Shown here: piece by piece, positions 23,801 to 36,690 of the stretch
Position numbering within the stretch: the first letter of the stretch is position 1
Layout of the letters: each line of letters begins with the position of its first letter
From: Bryopsis sp. KO-2023
Taxonomy: Eukaryota > Chlorophyta > Ulvophyceae > Bryopsidales > Bryopsidaceae
NCBI GenBank assembly: GCA_030272585.1
Contig: BSYQ01000008.1
Span: 4,278,001-4,342,000 of the forward strand
DNA: 64,000 nt
Direction: 5' to 3'
Made by a program: the position numbers and the translations under genes
The notes under the pieces: generated by a model
Databases searched by the model: none
Told to the model about the DNA's origin: nothing
Seen by the model: only the letters and a program-made list of their open reading frames with translations

Positions 23801-26800
23801 GTTACGTTTTTTTTGTTTTTTTTCATGTACACGTATTATTTATTTTTACTTTTACTTTTTTTCTTAACGGGTGTGTCTTCAGGAGGTATTCTATTCAGAA
23901 GTTTCCACTTTCACAAATCCCCCCCCCCCCAAAAAAAAAAAAAAAAAATGAATAAAAAAAATGAATAAATGTATAATACATGTACATGAAACAAAAAAGG
24001 TGAATTTAATTTGTGATTTTTTACTTTTTTTTCTTTTCTCTCACTGTTTGGGATTCAGTTTCTGGATACGTTTTATGGTTGCAGTTTCTGACGGCCCTGG
24101 CTGTTCATGTGGGTGCGGACAAATACATTGATCATTACGCCAGAGACATCGGGGTGGATGCGATTCGGCAAATGGGAATTCGATTCCCTTTTGACGAATC
24201 GAAACTTTGTCTGATTTCGGATAGCCCCAGGCCGACTGACATCCACAGAGCACTCCTCGCCACGCTCACTGGTAACACTCAGTGCACTGGGATGATTTTC
24301 AGTGTCCAGGGAAAAATAAAAGTAATATTGTTTTAATAATATACTCAGAGTGTGTGTGTGTGTGTTTTTCAGTTTTACAGCTTTTTTTTATGGTACTTTC
24401 ATCCCCCCCAAACAAAAAAGTAAAAAATAAAATAAGAGTGAAAAACCATAAGAATATACCGTTTTGAATTTTTGTTTCCTGAGTTTCATGCATTGTCCCA
24501 CCTAAAGTACTGGTTTCAAGTGCAGCCGATTTTTTGTAAGGGGGGTGAAAACATTCATAGCGTATTTTTATCTGATGTGTGGTTTATCAAACAGAAAAAA
24601 AGTTTCATGCACATCTCCGTTTTCTTTAAATTTAAAAATATCGAGGGAGGGGGGAAAAAAGGGCCAGTTTTTTCCTTTTTTTAATTGAACAGGGAAGGGC
24701 AGTTCACCGTGGCTCAGTGGCAGGGGACTTCTGGAATCGTCGACCTCTGCCCATCTCCTCCAAATTTATCAAAGGCTTTTCGAAATCGGCAAGGAATGCG
24801 GCGAGCCGTTTGTGGAAGCAGGAGAAGGTGCACAGTAATGAAACAAAAATAAAAAAAAATAGCACAGAGTTTTCGACACACCATTTCAAGACATTCTGCG
24901 GGCAAGGAAATGATGCCGTTTTGAAACAGTTTAAAAAAAGTCACCTTTGCACGAATGCATTCTTCAACGATTGTATTGATTTTAAATTTCAAATTTTTAT
25001 TTTTATTTTTTTAATTTCAGATTTTATCAGGAAGGAGTGTGAGCATGTTGTGAACCTCCTCGTGGAACGAAAGTGGGATTTGCGGAAACTGGAGTCTTTG
25101 CCGTTTGGACTTGCGTTGCCCATCAGAGAAGCCATCCACAGATGCAAGGAGAAACCTCCAACGGGTAACCAGAAATAAAACTAATAAAAAAAAGCAATCA
25201 GCAGTTCCCGGTTCTACATACTTTTTGCCTTTTTTTTTGTTTTGTTCCACTTCTGTTAAACTGGCGTGAAGCAACAATCTTTTTCAACTTTTTTTTTAAT
25301 TTGGAAATTAAAATCAAGGTGCTCTCTGGGAAATGTTACCCAACTGATGAAAATGTCGGAATTTGTTTTTCGTTGTTTCGTTTTATTTAATATATATGTT
25401 TTATTTATTTATTATTTTTTCCGGCAAACAGGTTGGTCAATGGAGGCGTATGCTTTGATCGGGCGAGATGATATCGTGGCCACCCTGATGGGGAAATCGG
25501 GAATGATGGCCGATTCAGGCATTTGCACTTCTTTCGGCTCGGCCACCAATCGCAGGGCTTCCATAGCCTCGGTGCATACGCCCGGTGGCCCGTACACCTC
25601 CTTGGCTTCTGGTCAGCCCGCCACTGAAGTCTCAAGGTAAATTTGACAGATCAAGAAAAAAGTGCAACTGCAAAAAACAAGATCGTTTGATATTGCTTTA
25701 AAAAAAAATTTAAAACTGATTTTCTTAGTCCCTTTGATGCAAATCAGATGCTGTCAGGTAGTCTTTTTGATCCGATGTCAAAATGAAAAAACAGGAAGCT
25801 TCTTGTCATCTCAGTATTTTTTTTTATATTTGTCAAGTGAATTCTGGCTTCTTTTTTTTTTTCTTGACGTGGGTATGGCAGATTTCCGGTGCGTTTGCCG
25901 TATAATTGCCAGTTTTGGATTCCTACTGCTGATGTGAATGAGATGGAAAATGATGGCATCAAGAATGGGGACCTGGAAAATACGACGACATCGCCCAAAG
26001 ACGACGATGGACTGGAGGAGGTCATCACCAGCATTGGGGCCCTGAGATTCGGAAAGGATGCACGCTTACGGGAGGTATTTAATCTATATATCTTTCTGTG
26101 TGTGTGTATAAAATCAAAATCAAACATGGGGGGCAAACAGAAATTGCCCAACACCTTCCACAAGCAAAAAATAAGGACAAAAAAAAAAACAGCGCTATTA
26201 CCATGACTAAATTTTGCTTTATTTTTTTATTTTTGGTGTTTTTTTTCTTAAAGAAGAAATAGTGTCTGAAAAAAATAAAAAAATAGGAAATTTGCTTTTT
26301 GATTCGATTATTCAGCCCATGGCTGTTTCCCTGTTTTTCCCCACACTCACAGATTCGGAAGCTGCTCTGCTCAGCGACACTCGCTCAACTGGGTTCGGAG
26401 TCGGAGTCAGACGATGCTGGGCCGGAGGTGCACCAGCGGTATCAAGTCAGACTGATGGCCCTTGCGTTGCGAACCATGGCATTGCCAGTTGGAAGGGGCG
26501 CCTTCGTTCTGGGAACCGTTCAATTGCAGCCAGCAGAGGATTTGAACATCTCGGAGCTGTGCCTCAATGGGAGAATCCCTGGAAGACCGACGATCATCAA
26601 ACTGGAGCTCAATAATCAGCAGCCGCCGACAGGTCTGACATAGGAACAGGTTGGAAAAATAAGACCTTTTTTTTTGCTGTTTCTTTAATCGCCTATTTTG
26701 GTCGATTTTGGGGTTCACTGTGGTTTTTCAAGTTTAATCGTTTTTTTCTATATTTAATACTCAGCTGTGCATCTTGTTTTTATACTTTTTTCAACCACTA

Positions 26801-29800
26801 ATAATTGTAGTTTTTCGATTTTTTAGTGCGTGTTTTTTTTTCCTAGGAGATGGAGGGGCCCAGGCAGATTTGACCGCATGGCCGGAGTTCCATAACGGAG
26901 CTGCTTCTGGGTTGGTTCTGAGGCAAAGGGGGTCCGACCTCTGTCGATCATGGCTCAACTCCAATACCAACCAACCTCCAAGTTTCGAAAGAGCTGGTGT
27001 CATTTTGGCCCTTGGCCTCACAGGTGTTTGGAACAATTATAATGATGCTAAAAGAAAAAACCAACAGCAGTGGCGGTTTTTCAAGGATTCTTGTTTTCGC
27101 TCCATTCCGTTGCATTTACAGTCTTTCTCAAATATCGAAGATAAGTTTGTGTTTTTCAAATTTTTTTTTTCCCGCTTTTTCAGTCTTTGTTAAATATGAA
27201 GGTTGAGAGTGTGTTTGTTTGAATATATTTTTTCTCTGTGGAGAATTTTCCCAGTTTTCCCAACCACAGAGTTTTTTTGTTTTTTTGTTTTCTTGGTAGG
27301 GCATTTGGATCAGCTGACAAATCCCAATGCCACTCGGTACTTGGGGATGCAGCATACAGCCACTACGATTGCGTTGCTGATCGGTTTGGGGGCCTCCAAA
27401 ATTGGGACCATGGATGCTAAAGCCAACACCATCATGTTCCTGCATTTACCCCACCGAATCCCACAGAACATTCCAGAAGTGGAGCCCCCTTCCCACATGC
27501 AGGTTCGATGTTTTGACCAGTTTCTGAGAGTATATATACAGATAGAGATTTATACAAAGACAAAAAAAAATCTATGTATATAGACCATCTGACCCTGTGT
27601 CAGACCAATTTCTTCAATGTCGAAAAAACTGCCTGTTTTGGAAACCGAGCATGCTTTAAAACGACGGAAGTTTGGAAAATTTGCTGAGGTTACTGATGCC
27701 CTGTTCCTACTAGGCTGCAAACTTGATGGCTCTGGGCCTGCTGTACAAAGGCACCTCCCACCGAATGATGACGGCGTTAATGCTGGAGGAAATCGGTCGA
27801 CGGCCAGGGAAAAACACCACCATAGATTTTGGATGCGGCTTCGTCCAAGGTGGGGTGACCACCGACAGGGAGGGGTATGCGTTGGCCGCTGGGTTCGCCC
27901 TTGGTCTGATCAATTTGGGAATGGGGGGCCAAGGCTGTGGAATCGACGACATGCAAATCGAAGACACGTTAAGGTGTGTGTGTCTGTATGTCGTACATCT
28001 GACCCCCAACTGCCAAGCCTGAATCGTTTTATTCGGCTGAGTACACAATTGCAATTACCCATTTTTCCTGATTTATCGACCTCCATTGTTGGAAGGAAAC
28101 CAGCTAACCAAAAAACAGCGAAAAAGTGAAATGTGGTTGAATTTTTTTGGTGGGTTTTTATTGGGGTGTGTGTGGCCAGATACTTCATGGTGGGTGGAAA
28201 CAATCCTCAACCAAGTGTGAGGCGAATCCAGTCGACGCCGGTCGCTCCTCCGGGACTGGATGGCCTTTTGGGACCTGGAGGGACCCCGTGGGATATAGAG
28301 TTGAGGGATATGGAAATGGTGGAGGGTGTGCCGGGCACCGACCAGCTTTCGAATCACAATACGAACAGAGGCCCCGACGGAGACCACGCTCAGGTGATTT
28401 TTTAGATGAGATAATTGGATAATTCAGGGTAGTTTTGACCAGAAAAATGTTTGTGAAAAAAAAGGGATATCTGTTGAATATATGGGAGTGGAGGGAGGGG
28501 TGTGACAAAATGATAAAGGGGGAAAAATAAAAAGGAACAAAAAAATTAAAAAAATTACAAGTAGGTCAAATTCACCCTGTTGCAACAACATACATGAGTG
28601 AATCTTTCCCCCCCAAAGAAAAAAAATAAAAGTTTCTCTGCTGTTTTCCATGGATAAGGTTGTGCTGGAGGGGGAAATGGTGAATTTGGACGTGACTTCG
28701 CCTGCGGCCACCATGGCCTTGGCGCTGATGTACATTCGGAGCAACAACGAAGACATTGCCATGAAATTCAAAATTCCGGAATCCCCCTTCATGCTGGATT
28801 GGGTCGGTCCCGATTTCATCATGTTGCGAGTGTTGGGCCGATCTTTGGTTCTGTGGGATGCCATTGAGCCGACCCCAGAGTGGATCCAGGTGAGTCGATC
28901 TTTTTTCAGTTATTTTTTTTCTTGATTCTCAAGGTATGCATGTACCAAAAATGGATTCAAGTGTTTCTTGTTTCTTGTTTTTTTTTGTTTTTTTTTTTCT
29001 TCATTCGAAATTTTCTCGTCGCTTTCGCGAGTGGAGTTTCTTAGTTTCTTTGTTTTTGTTTTTGAATGATGGGGAGCGAGTTTTTTTGATTTTTTGATTT
29101 TCTGTATTCGTTCATAAGGCGCAACTTCCTGGATTCATGTCCGGAGATTTGGATAGTTATTTCACCATAGATGGAAATGGGGCAGATAAAGGGGCAGACA
29201 AAGAAGTCATTGCGCAAGCGCACATGAATGCTGTGGCAGGTATTCCAAGGGGGCTGAAATTCGCGATTTTCAAAACTTGGTTGTATTTGGAATCCCTATT
29301 CCAGGCTTTGATCCCGGAATGTTAGAAAAGCCAAACAGCGAGAAAATGCCTCAACCCCCCCCCCCCCCCCCCCCCAAGGGAAAAAAATGTGAATATTTGA
29401 AAAAAGATACTTAAAATACTAAATATACATATATTTATATACGTATTTTTTATTAGCCCACTGGTTATCTCGGTTTGAGCTTGAGTGGCCATACAAACGT
29501 ATAATTTTTGTTCATTTTTCTTCTCAAATTGACAATTAAAAAAAAAATGTAGGTGCATGCCTGGCGATGGGTTTGAAATATGCTGGGACGGCAGACGGAT
29601 CTGCAAGGGCCACCTTGCACGATTTCGTGTTGAAATTTTTGAAACTGAAAAAGGAAGTGCCAGACAGTTCGGCAGGGGCCGACGTGACTTATGGAAAAAT
29701 CGACAAGCAAGCGTTGCAGACGGTTTGCGATGTTTGTGCGTTGGCACTCAGTGTGGTGATGGCTGGAACAGGTCCGTGTTGCTTGCTGCTTTTTTTTTCT

Positions 29801-32800
29801 TTCACCCCAGGAGAAATAAATAGACCAAATAAATAGATGTATGTATTAAACAACGGAGACAAAATTCACAGAAAAAACACACAAAAAACACACACAAAAA
29901 AAAAATCACAAGAAAAAGGCCTGTATGATGCAGAAGAGAAATGCATTTACATGTGTTGCTTCGAAATCATATCGCACAGTTTTTCCGAAATACACTCATT
30001 ACTAATCGGACCAAGGCTGGAATGTTCCTTGAGCCCGGCCACTGCTTAAACAACCGATTTTCCTTTTTTTTTTAATGAACATTTTCCTTGACACTTTTCT
30101 TTGATAATTATTATATATTTATTTTTTGGGCAATATATATCAGGCCATCTTCCGACATTCCGACTGTTGAGGGCCTTACGCATGCGGCTGCAGCCCGGAT
30201 CCAACTCGAACACCGGTCCAAACACTGGCAGTGCGGGTGGCCTGAGATATGGAAATCACATGGCCATCGGAATGGCCCTGGGGTTCTTATTTTTGGGAGG
30301 AGGTTACAAATCGTTCAGGACGGATAACTTGGCGGTGGCTTCCTTGCTCATATCTCTGTTTCCGAAATTCCCCCAGAACACCATGGACCAGCGCTGTCAT
30401 TTGCAGGTAGCACTTGATTTGCACTTTTTTTTCTGATTTAAGCCTTTGTGGGAGATAATCCTTTTTGTGTAAAAATGAAAACCCCTTAGGGTTTTGCAAC
30501 ACTGCTTTCGATCGGCCGGTTGTCGAAAATCCTGCAAAAGTGATTCTTTTCGTGCTGTCGTTTGTTAACTCCTAACAATTCCTAATTTGTATTTAATTCC
30601 TAATTGGTTTTCGATGTTGAAGTTTTTTTGGCCTATTTTCAATCTTTTGGGCGGTATCCCCCCCCCCCCCCCAATTTTGATTTATCTTTAATTTCTCAAG
30701 TGTTCTTTTTTTTTGGATGGTTTTGAAATCGTAGGCCTTCAGACACATGTACGTGTTGGCCTCGGAATCCCGTGCGATCGCTTGCATAGATGTCGACACG
30801 GGGGAGAGTGTTTCGGTTCCCTTAAGGGTCAAGTTGAAAGTCGACAGCTGTTTGAGGCCCACCCCTGACGACTCCAAACCCCCCAAGGAAGACCCACAAA
30901 ACTCGAACTCAGATATAATGCCAGTCCACTTTGGGTCCAGCCTGGATGCAGTGCTGGCCGATGTAGGAACTCCATTTGGTCAACGGGAACACCACTCGAG
31001 ACGCGGAGCAGGGATGGAGATCATCATGGAAACGCCCTGTCTGCTTCCGGAACATACTGAGGTAAGCAGTGTCATTGATTTGGTTATGGTTCGTTTGTTT
31101 TTTTTTTGGCATCTTTTCAAATTGCCAGAAGCCTCATGTGGCCCGTTCACTGTGTGCAATAAGTTGTACGGGTTTATAACTTAAATTGGGCTTCTTTTTT
31201 TTCCGGTCCAGTTTTTAAACTCCTCCCTTTCATAATTTGTTGATCAAATTAAATTAAATTTGTTCGTTTTCTGGAGAACTCCTCGGTGTATGTGTTCCCC
31301 CAACCGAAAAAAAAATGGAAAAAACTGTGAAATATATATTTTTTTCTTTGTTTTTTTTTTCCCTGTAGGTCCAATCGATTCAGGTTATAGGTCCAAGGTA
31401 CTGGTTCCAAGTGGTGGATGGAAGCGCCGCCTCCGCATTGACCCAAGTCTACAGTCAGCTCCAGATTTTCGTGAAAAAGAAATCGGGGATGCTGTCGTAC
31501 ACCCAGGATCCTCTGGGAGTAAAAACCCTGCTTTCGACGGCGTTCCATCAATCCATGGTGATGCCCAGTCCGCAGGGGGGATACGACCTGGTGAATTTGT
31601 GTGCTACCTATTCCACCAATTTGTCGATTATGGGTTTCGCAAGATTTTTCTGCTTAACAGGTGGGTTCCCCCTCTCCATCAACAAACGATATTTGACTTA
31701 GGAAATGTGTTTATATATTAATGTATAATTTAAAAAAAAAATAAACATCCACATATACGTCCATGTATTGTGCTTTTAGACCCCCCTTTTTTGGGGTCTG
31801 TTCACGTTCTTTCTTCCAGATTGTTTCTTAATTTTGTGTTGCGGCTTGCCTTTATTACAGTTTTTCCTTGCTATGTGTATTTAATTCTGGAGTCCCTTGG
31901 TCAGTAGTGTTACATTCCATTTGTTTTTTTTTGTAACCAAAGGGGGAAAAGAAAACACCAATTAGTGAATTAAAAAAAAGGACATTCAAATGCATTCAAG
32001 TGAGGGAAATACTTTCTCAAAAAAAAAAGAAAAAATGAATCTATTTGAACTCGATCGTGTTTTGTTTTTTTTTGAATTATTTTCCCCTTTTTTTCCCTTC
32101 CAGATTCAGACAACCCAGGGCATTCGAAAGGCACACACAGATTCAAATTGTTTTGCCGGGAAGTCCTGTATGATTGCATAACTCTGGAAAAGCCAGAAAT
32201 GCTGATGACCCACGTGTATTTGCACTCTCTGGTCCATGGGGCTGCCGTCGATACGAAAGACAGTGGATGCCCACAATTCAAGGCGCTCATTGTCGGTCAG
32301 TGGAAAAACTATCAACAAAAAATCCATATTTTGATTAGTATTTTTCCTCATTTTTAATTATTATTTCGATTGTTATTAAATTCAATGATTTAATAAAATA
32401 AAATATTCAAAACACTAGAAATTACTAAAATAAAACTGAACAATAAATAAAAATTATGCATGCCAATGCTTGTTTTTTTGGCTAGGACCATCACTTGATT
32501 TTTTTATTATTTTATTACAATTTTTAAATTACTATTCTTAATATTATTTTTAAATCTTTATTTGAAGTTGTTTTGACTTCGTCTGACTTTCACTTTTTTT
32601 CTGGTAAAAAAAGTGAAAAGACACACTTACAGGGGGGGGTTTGGAAGGAAACCCATTATCTTAAGGAAAATGTTGAGATTTGTTGGTAAAAAAAATGACT
32701 GTTTTTGATATTGCAGAGGGTGGTATGACTGTTGGCCTGTGGAATCTGAAATTTTGTCGAGAACTGTACAAGAGTCAATTCGGCAGGGCTCTGCTGCAGA

Positions 32801-33878
32801 CAACAACAGACGACGACAGGTGCTACCTAATGTTCATTTATTCTTGCTTTCTGGATATAATTAATGAAACATGAATTTTTTATTTGATCAGCTGTGTAGT
32901 GAGGAGAAGTTCTTTTTTTAATCTCTATTTTAAGTACGATAAAGGCTTTTTGCCCTTCTTGTTTCAATGCCATTTGTTAAATTAACTGTTATTATTATTA
33001 TTATTAAAACATATGTTTATTTTTGTAAACAATTGCGTGTGCAGCCAAAAACACATGTCCGTAAGCGGGCTGCACTCAACCTTTCGGCCGTGTGCAAAAT
33101 AATTTCAATTTGGAAAAAAATACTGATGGTGTTTTCTTTCTTTCTTTTTTTTTGAAAAAATGCATTGTGTTGATGGTAGTCTGGATCATGAGGGGGCGTT
33201 GATATCTCCTGCGTTGTTGAATGACCTTTGGGCCAAAACGCAGCAGACATGGGACAATTTGGATTTCACCACGACCTTGCTGCGGCATTTCCTGGAAACG
33301 GGAGAATGGAGCGATTCAAGTATGGTGCCAAACCAAGTGCCTCATTTATTTAAAGAAAAAAAAAATGTTGAAAAAAAAATGTTTGAAAAACTGATACCTG
33401 CCAAAACTCAAGCGCTTCGCTGGAACGGCACTGTTCTGTTTTCAAAATTAACATTGTGTTTTTTTTATTTATTTAGTTAGTTATTTTTTCTATTTTCAGT
33501 CTTCCCCCGTTCCCCCCCCCCCCCCCAAGTTGATGTCAATGGAATGCCTAATCCAATACAATTTTACCCCTTTTTTAGCACCGTTGATTGATTCATTTTT
33601 ATTGTTTTTCGAATTGACCAGACTCCAACAGATCCCCAGCAGACATGGCGGAAATTCTGTTCGGGGCCTTCTTGGCAATGAACGACATCCCGTCACATTC
33701 CGAACTCAGGCTTATGATCGAAAAAACAAAGGGATTGTTTGGGGAATCCAAACTCCGAACTCTCCTTCCCAAATTCCTTTATCGAATTGCCGGAATTTCA
33801 GGATGGGGTGCTGAGGCGTTGGCAGAATCTTGGATGGAAGGGGCAATGAATGAGGAAGGGGCAATGGATGAGTTGTAG
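17895..33878 (+). CDS. APC1: anaphase-promoting complex subunit 1 (5' end incomplete)
   Basis: APC1 is the large scaffold of the APC/C E3 ubiquitin ligase that drives mitotic exit. I resolved 32 exons with agreeing phases: 17895-17998, 18241-18304, 18579-18740, 19071-19229, 19563-19711, 20055-20218, 20377-20482, 20926-21080, 21852-22073, 22558-22814, 23123-23201, 23572-23693, 24085-24271, 24693-24827, 25021-25164, 25432-25636, 25882-26074, 26353-26632, 26847-27023, 27300-27502, 27714-27973, 28180-28393, 28659-28889, 29119-29239, 29553-29771, 30144-30406, 30735-31061, 31369-31660, 32104-32295, 32717-32819, 33180-33319, 33622-33878 (TAG). They total about 1,961 residues plus an unresolved N-terminus, close to the human protein's size. 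The N-terminal WD40-like part has VIWSAGG and CWCRF. The middle has LPFGLALPIREAI and ALIGRDD. The C-terminal half carries proteasome/cyclosome repeats such as GLLYKGTSHR, REGYALAAGFALGL, GLKYAGT and GFLFLGGG, followed by PDFIMLRV and AFRHMYVLA. These words match land-plant APC1 as I recall it. One intron (23694-24084) has a GC donor, gcaagt. Exon 23123-23201 is the least certain. Confidence 0.92.
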
Positions 33879-33883
33879 GAGAG

Positions 33884-34043
33884 GGAGGAGGGAGGGGGGG
33901 GGTTCGCATGGGGGGAGGGGGTGTGGAGGGTAGAAAACTGGAAAAGAAAAAAAAATATATATAGGAGGGGGGAGGGGGGGGGTTCGCATGGGGGGAGGGG
34001 GTGTAGAGGGTAGAAAACTGGAAAAGAAAAAAAAAATATATAT
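33884..34043. repeat. 80-bp tandem duplication after APC1
   Basis: Two adjacent copies offset by 80 bp (33884-33963 and 33964-34043) share GGTTCGCATGGGGGGAGGGG and a purine-rich remainder ending in A/AT runs. They begin just after the APC1 stop codon, so they may lie in the 3' UTR. Confidence 0.85.
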
Positions 34044-34902
34044 ATATACATGTAGAGAATTGGGAAAAAGAAAATTTATATGAATGCAGAGACTTTGATG
34101 GTTTCGAGAACTGGGTTCGATTCCCAGCAAGGTCGCAAAAGGGAAAAGATTCGAGAAGAACACTATTTATTTATTTATTTTTAATTAATTATTTTTTTTG
34201 GCGTTGAATAATTTGCACCTATTGTTTGTTCCCTACTGTTTTTAACACCTCCATGCAGTCGCAGTTCTTGATCAGGTCTGAAAAATGGTGGATTGCAGAT
34301 AGCTGGAAGAAGCGTCAAGAAAGTTGAAAACTGATCTAATTCTTATTTGATTGGAAGAATAGTGGTGTTGATCGTTTTCCAGATGGCCTGCTGCTGCAAA
34401 ACATAGACAGCATGGCACCATATCTGATCGGATAGCTGAGAAAAACCCAGAAATGTTGGAAGACCCATGTATTTTTGCATGCATGTCAATCGGGTCTGAC
34501 ATGCAACTATCAATATCCCTGAAATTTTCTTGTGGCAATACTATCATCCGATTGAAAATTACAAAAGAGGCTTCCAATCCTTCGACATAATTATTGGTTC
34601 AACACAAAAGGTTGAAAAAACCCGTTTTTTTTTTCCCTGAGTGCCTTTCTGCTAGAAAAGGGTGTGTCAGTATTCTGACGGTTTTGACTCAGGAGGAACC
34701 TGCTCCAAATCTTCTGAATTCGTTCGAACATGCTTTCTACAATTGTTCTAACGATTCGAACGCCGCGTGAACCGAAAATCTGGGTGAGGTCAGTGAAGTG
34801 AAGCCACCAGTCGCACCCGCGTCAAAGAACTGCTCATCCGCATTCGTGCAGCTTCCCCTCCCTTATGTCGACGAAAGTGCCCAACGCTTCCCAAAGTCGA
34901 CA
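34044..34902. other. intergenic, no gene recognised
   Basis: Contains a T-arm-like sequence (CTGGG TTCGATT CCCAG near 34112-34128) without the rest of a tRNA. The part before 34903 holds the 5' region of the HSPA12-like gene; no promoter motif is recognisable. Confidence 0.45.
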
Positions 34903-36690
34903 ATGGTCGTTTGCGCGGAAGAACCTGCGAAGTTCGGGGACCTGGTCGTTGCGATCGACTTGGGGACGTCACGAAGCGCGGTTGCGTATACCATCGTTGG
35001 GTACGATGACGAGCTGGTGAACGTGTTGAAACTCTCAGGGGCTTCATCTTTCGTCCATGGCGACTTCAAGACGTCCACGAGCGTGTTAATCGACAAAGGC
35101 GAGGTTCGTGCTTTTGGTTATGACGCCGAGCGGGCATTTGCTGAGGAGGAGCGACAGTCGAGCGAGGAATGGATGCTCTTCAAGTGGTTCAAGATGGCCC
35201 TGCACAAGCCTTTCGAGAGCGACCCTCTCGTGGAGTGCTTCGGCGGCGGCGCTGAATGGCGTCTATCCGAGATCTTGCGGAAGTGTCTCGAGTTCGTGAA
35301 AGCCGACGTCATGAAACAGCTATGGGACTCACGTGTCGTTCAGGACGAGGATGCTTGCAAACTGTTCTGGGTTTTGACGGTGCCTGCGATTTGGAGCGAC
35401 CACGCCAGATATGTGATGAGAACAGCAGCGCACAAAGCGGGCCTCATAGCTTCGGAACAGTCGCGCCATCTGTTTCTCGCTCTCGAGCCAGAGTGTGCCG
35501 CGGTCGCTTCTCAAGCGGATCGTTTCCAGTCGAGGCTATGGGACGAAGGGACGAGGTTTTTGATCGCGGACTGTGGGGGCGGGACGCTGGACATCACCTC
35601 GCACGAAGTGGTTCAGTCGTCACCTCTGAAGCTCAAAGAAATCACGCAACCTGTTGGGGGGCCCTTCGGATCGACGCTCGTCGATAAAAAGTTTCTGGAG
35701 TTTGTCCGAAACTTGATTGGCGAGGAAAACTTCGAGCGCTTGCAACGGCAAGAGCCTTCCGAGTATTTGGGGTTGGTGAAAGAGTGGGAAGAGCTCAAGG
35801 TGACGTTCAGCTTTGACAGAAGCAGGGATGAGTGGGCGAAAATCAATATGGTGAATGCTGTGATGGCGATGGGGTTGGAAGCGGAGTTTGGGTCGATGGT
35901 GGACGCCTGGAATGAGCGGAATCCAGACAAAGTCGTCAGAAAGCCGCCCACCAAAATCAAGCTCGCCCTCTCCTTCGACTTGATGGTGTCGTTTTTCGAG
36001 GATGCCGTCTCGAGTATCGTGGATGAAATCGAGGCGGCGGTCCGCGCTTGCTCGGGGCTGGAATATGTCGTGATGGCGGGCGGTTTCGCGAAGTGCGGTC
36101 TCCTCCATGCGAAGGTGCGGGAGCGATTTGCTGAGACGTCGGTGGATGTGGTGATCGCGACAGATCCAGACCTCTTGATCGTCAAGGGGGCTGCGATGCT
36201 GGGTGCCAGACCGACTGCAGCGATCATTTCCCGTAAAGCTCGATACACGTCCGGCATCTCTGCAACCACGGTGTACGATTCCAGCCAGGCGAATCACAGA
36301 AGCCATGAGGACAGGTCGTTTTCGCTGCACGGAGAAAAACGGCTGGAAATTTTCAAAGTGCATGTCAGGGTGGGGGACGATATCGACGAGAGCGATCTGA
36401 AAAGGAATCCCTATGGACCGCTGTACGATGAGCAGGAAAGCTGCAAAATTTCCGTTTTGATTACGAAGGAGAGGGATGTTTTTCATCCGGGGGAGGAGGG
36501 AGTGGAAGAGCTGGCTTCCGCTGACGTCCCGTTCGACATGGATTTGCCGTTCGAAGATCGCAAGGTTTGGGTTAAGTTTTCATTTGGAGGGACGGAAGTG
36601 CGGTGTGTTATATATGATGCTACGGGCGATAGAGAAATCGGATCGGTGCCGATCAATGTTAATTTCATCAAGAGAGATTCCCACGAATAA
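34903..36690 (+). CDS. HSPA12-like Hsp70-family ATPase
   Basis: A single uninterrupted frame of 595 residues. I start at ATG 34903 (context acaATGG), not at the in-frame GTG further upstream. The actin/Hsp70 ATPase signatures are in order: phosphate-1 loop VVAIDLGTSRSAVAY (residues 15-29, Asp19), phosphate-2 loop ADCGGGTLD (222-230) and the adenosine motif VVMAGGF (about 389-395). A canonical substrate-binding domain and an EEVD end are absent. This and the divergent loops place it with HSPA12/atypical Hsp70 proteins rather than classic chaperones. It is the only long gene here without introns, and it is visibly richer in G+C than the intron-laden APC1 region next door. That fits a retrogene or a transferred gene, but also simple intron loss. 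Function in chaperoning or signalling is unknown. Confidence 0.85.
   Translation: MVVCAEEPAKFGDLVVAIDLGTSRSAVAYTIVGYDDELVNVLKLSGASSFVHGDFKTSTSVLIDKGEVRAFGYDAERAFAEEERQSSEEWMLFKWFKMALHKPFESDPLVECFGGGAEWRLSEILRKCLEFVKADVMKQLWDSRVVQDEDACKLFWVLTVPAIWSDHARYVMRTAAHKAGLIASEQSRHLFLALEPECAAVASQADRFQSRLWDEGTRFLIADCGGGTLDITSHEVVQSSPLKLKEITQPVGGPFGSTLVDKKFLEFVRNLIGEENFERLQRQEPSEYLGLVKEWEELKVTFSFDRSRDEWAKINMVNAVMAMGLEAEFGSMVDAWNERNPDKVVRKPPTKIKLALSFDLMVSFFEDAVSSIVDEIEAAVRACSGLEYVVMAGGFAKCGLLHAKVRERFAETSVDVVIATDPDLLIVKGAAMLGARPTAAIISRKARYTSGISATTVYDSSQANHRSHEDRSFSLHGEKRLEIFKVHVRVGDDIDESDLKRNPYGPLYDEQESCKISVLITKERDVFHPGEEGVEELASADVPFDMDLPFEDRKVWVKFSFGGTEVRCVIYDATGDREIGSVPINVNFIKRDSHE

Noticed and set aside
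34100-34135. Possible tRNA gene (T-arm CTGGG TTCGATT CCCAG)
   Set aside because: No A-box, anticodon arm or pairing acceptor stem is found upstream; only an isolated T-arm-like hairpin.
34798-34902. N-terminal extension of the HSPA12-like protein
   Set aside because: The extension would start at GTG. The first in-frame ATG, 34903, has a good context and lies just before the ATPase domain.
35613-36486. Long minus-strand open frames inside the HSPA12-like gene
   Set aside because: They lie opposite a well-supported plus-strand ATPase frame in G+C-rich sequence, have no motif and no splice context; typical antisense shadows.
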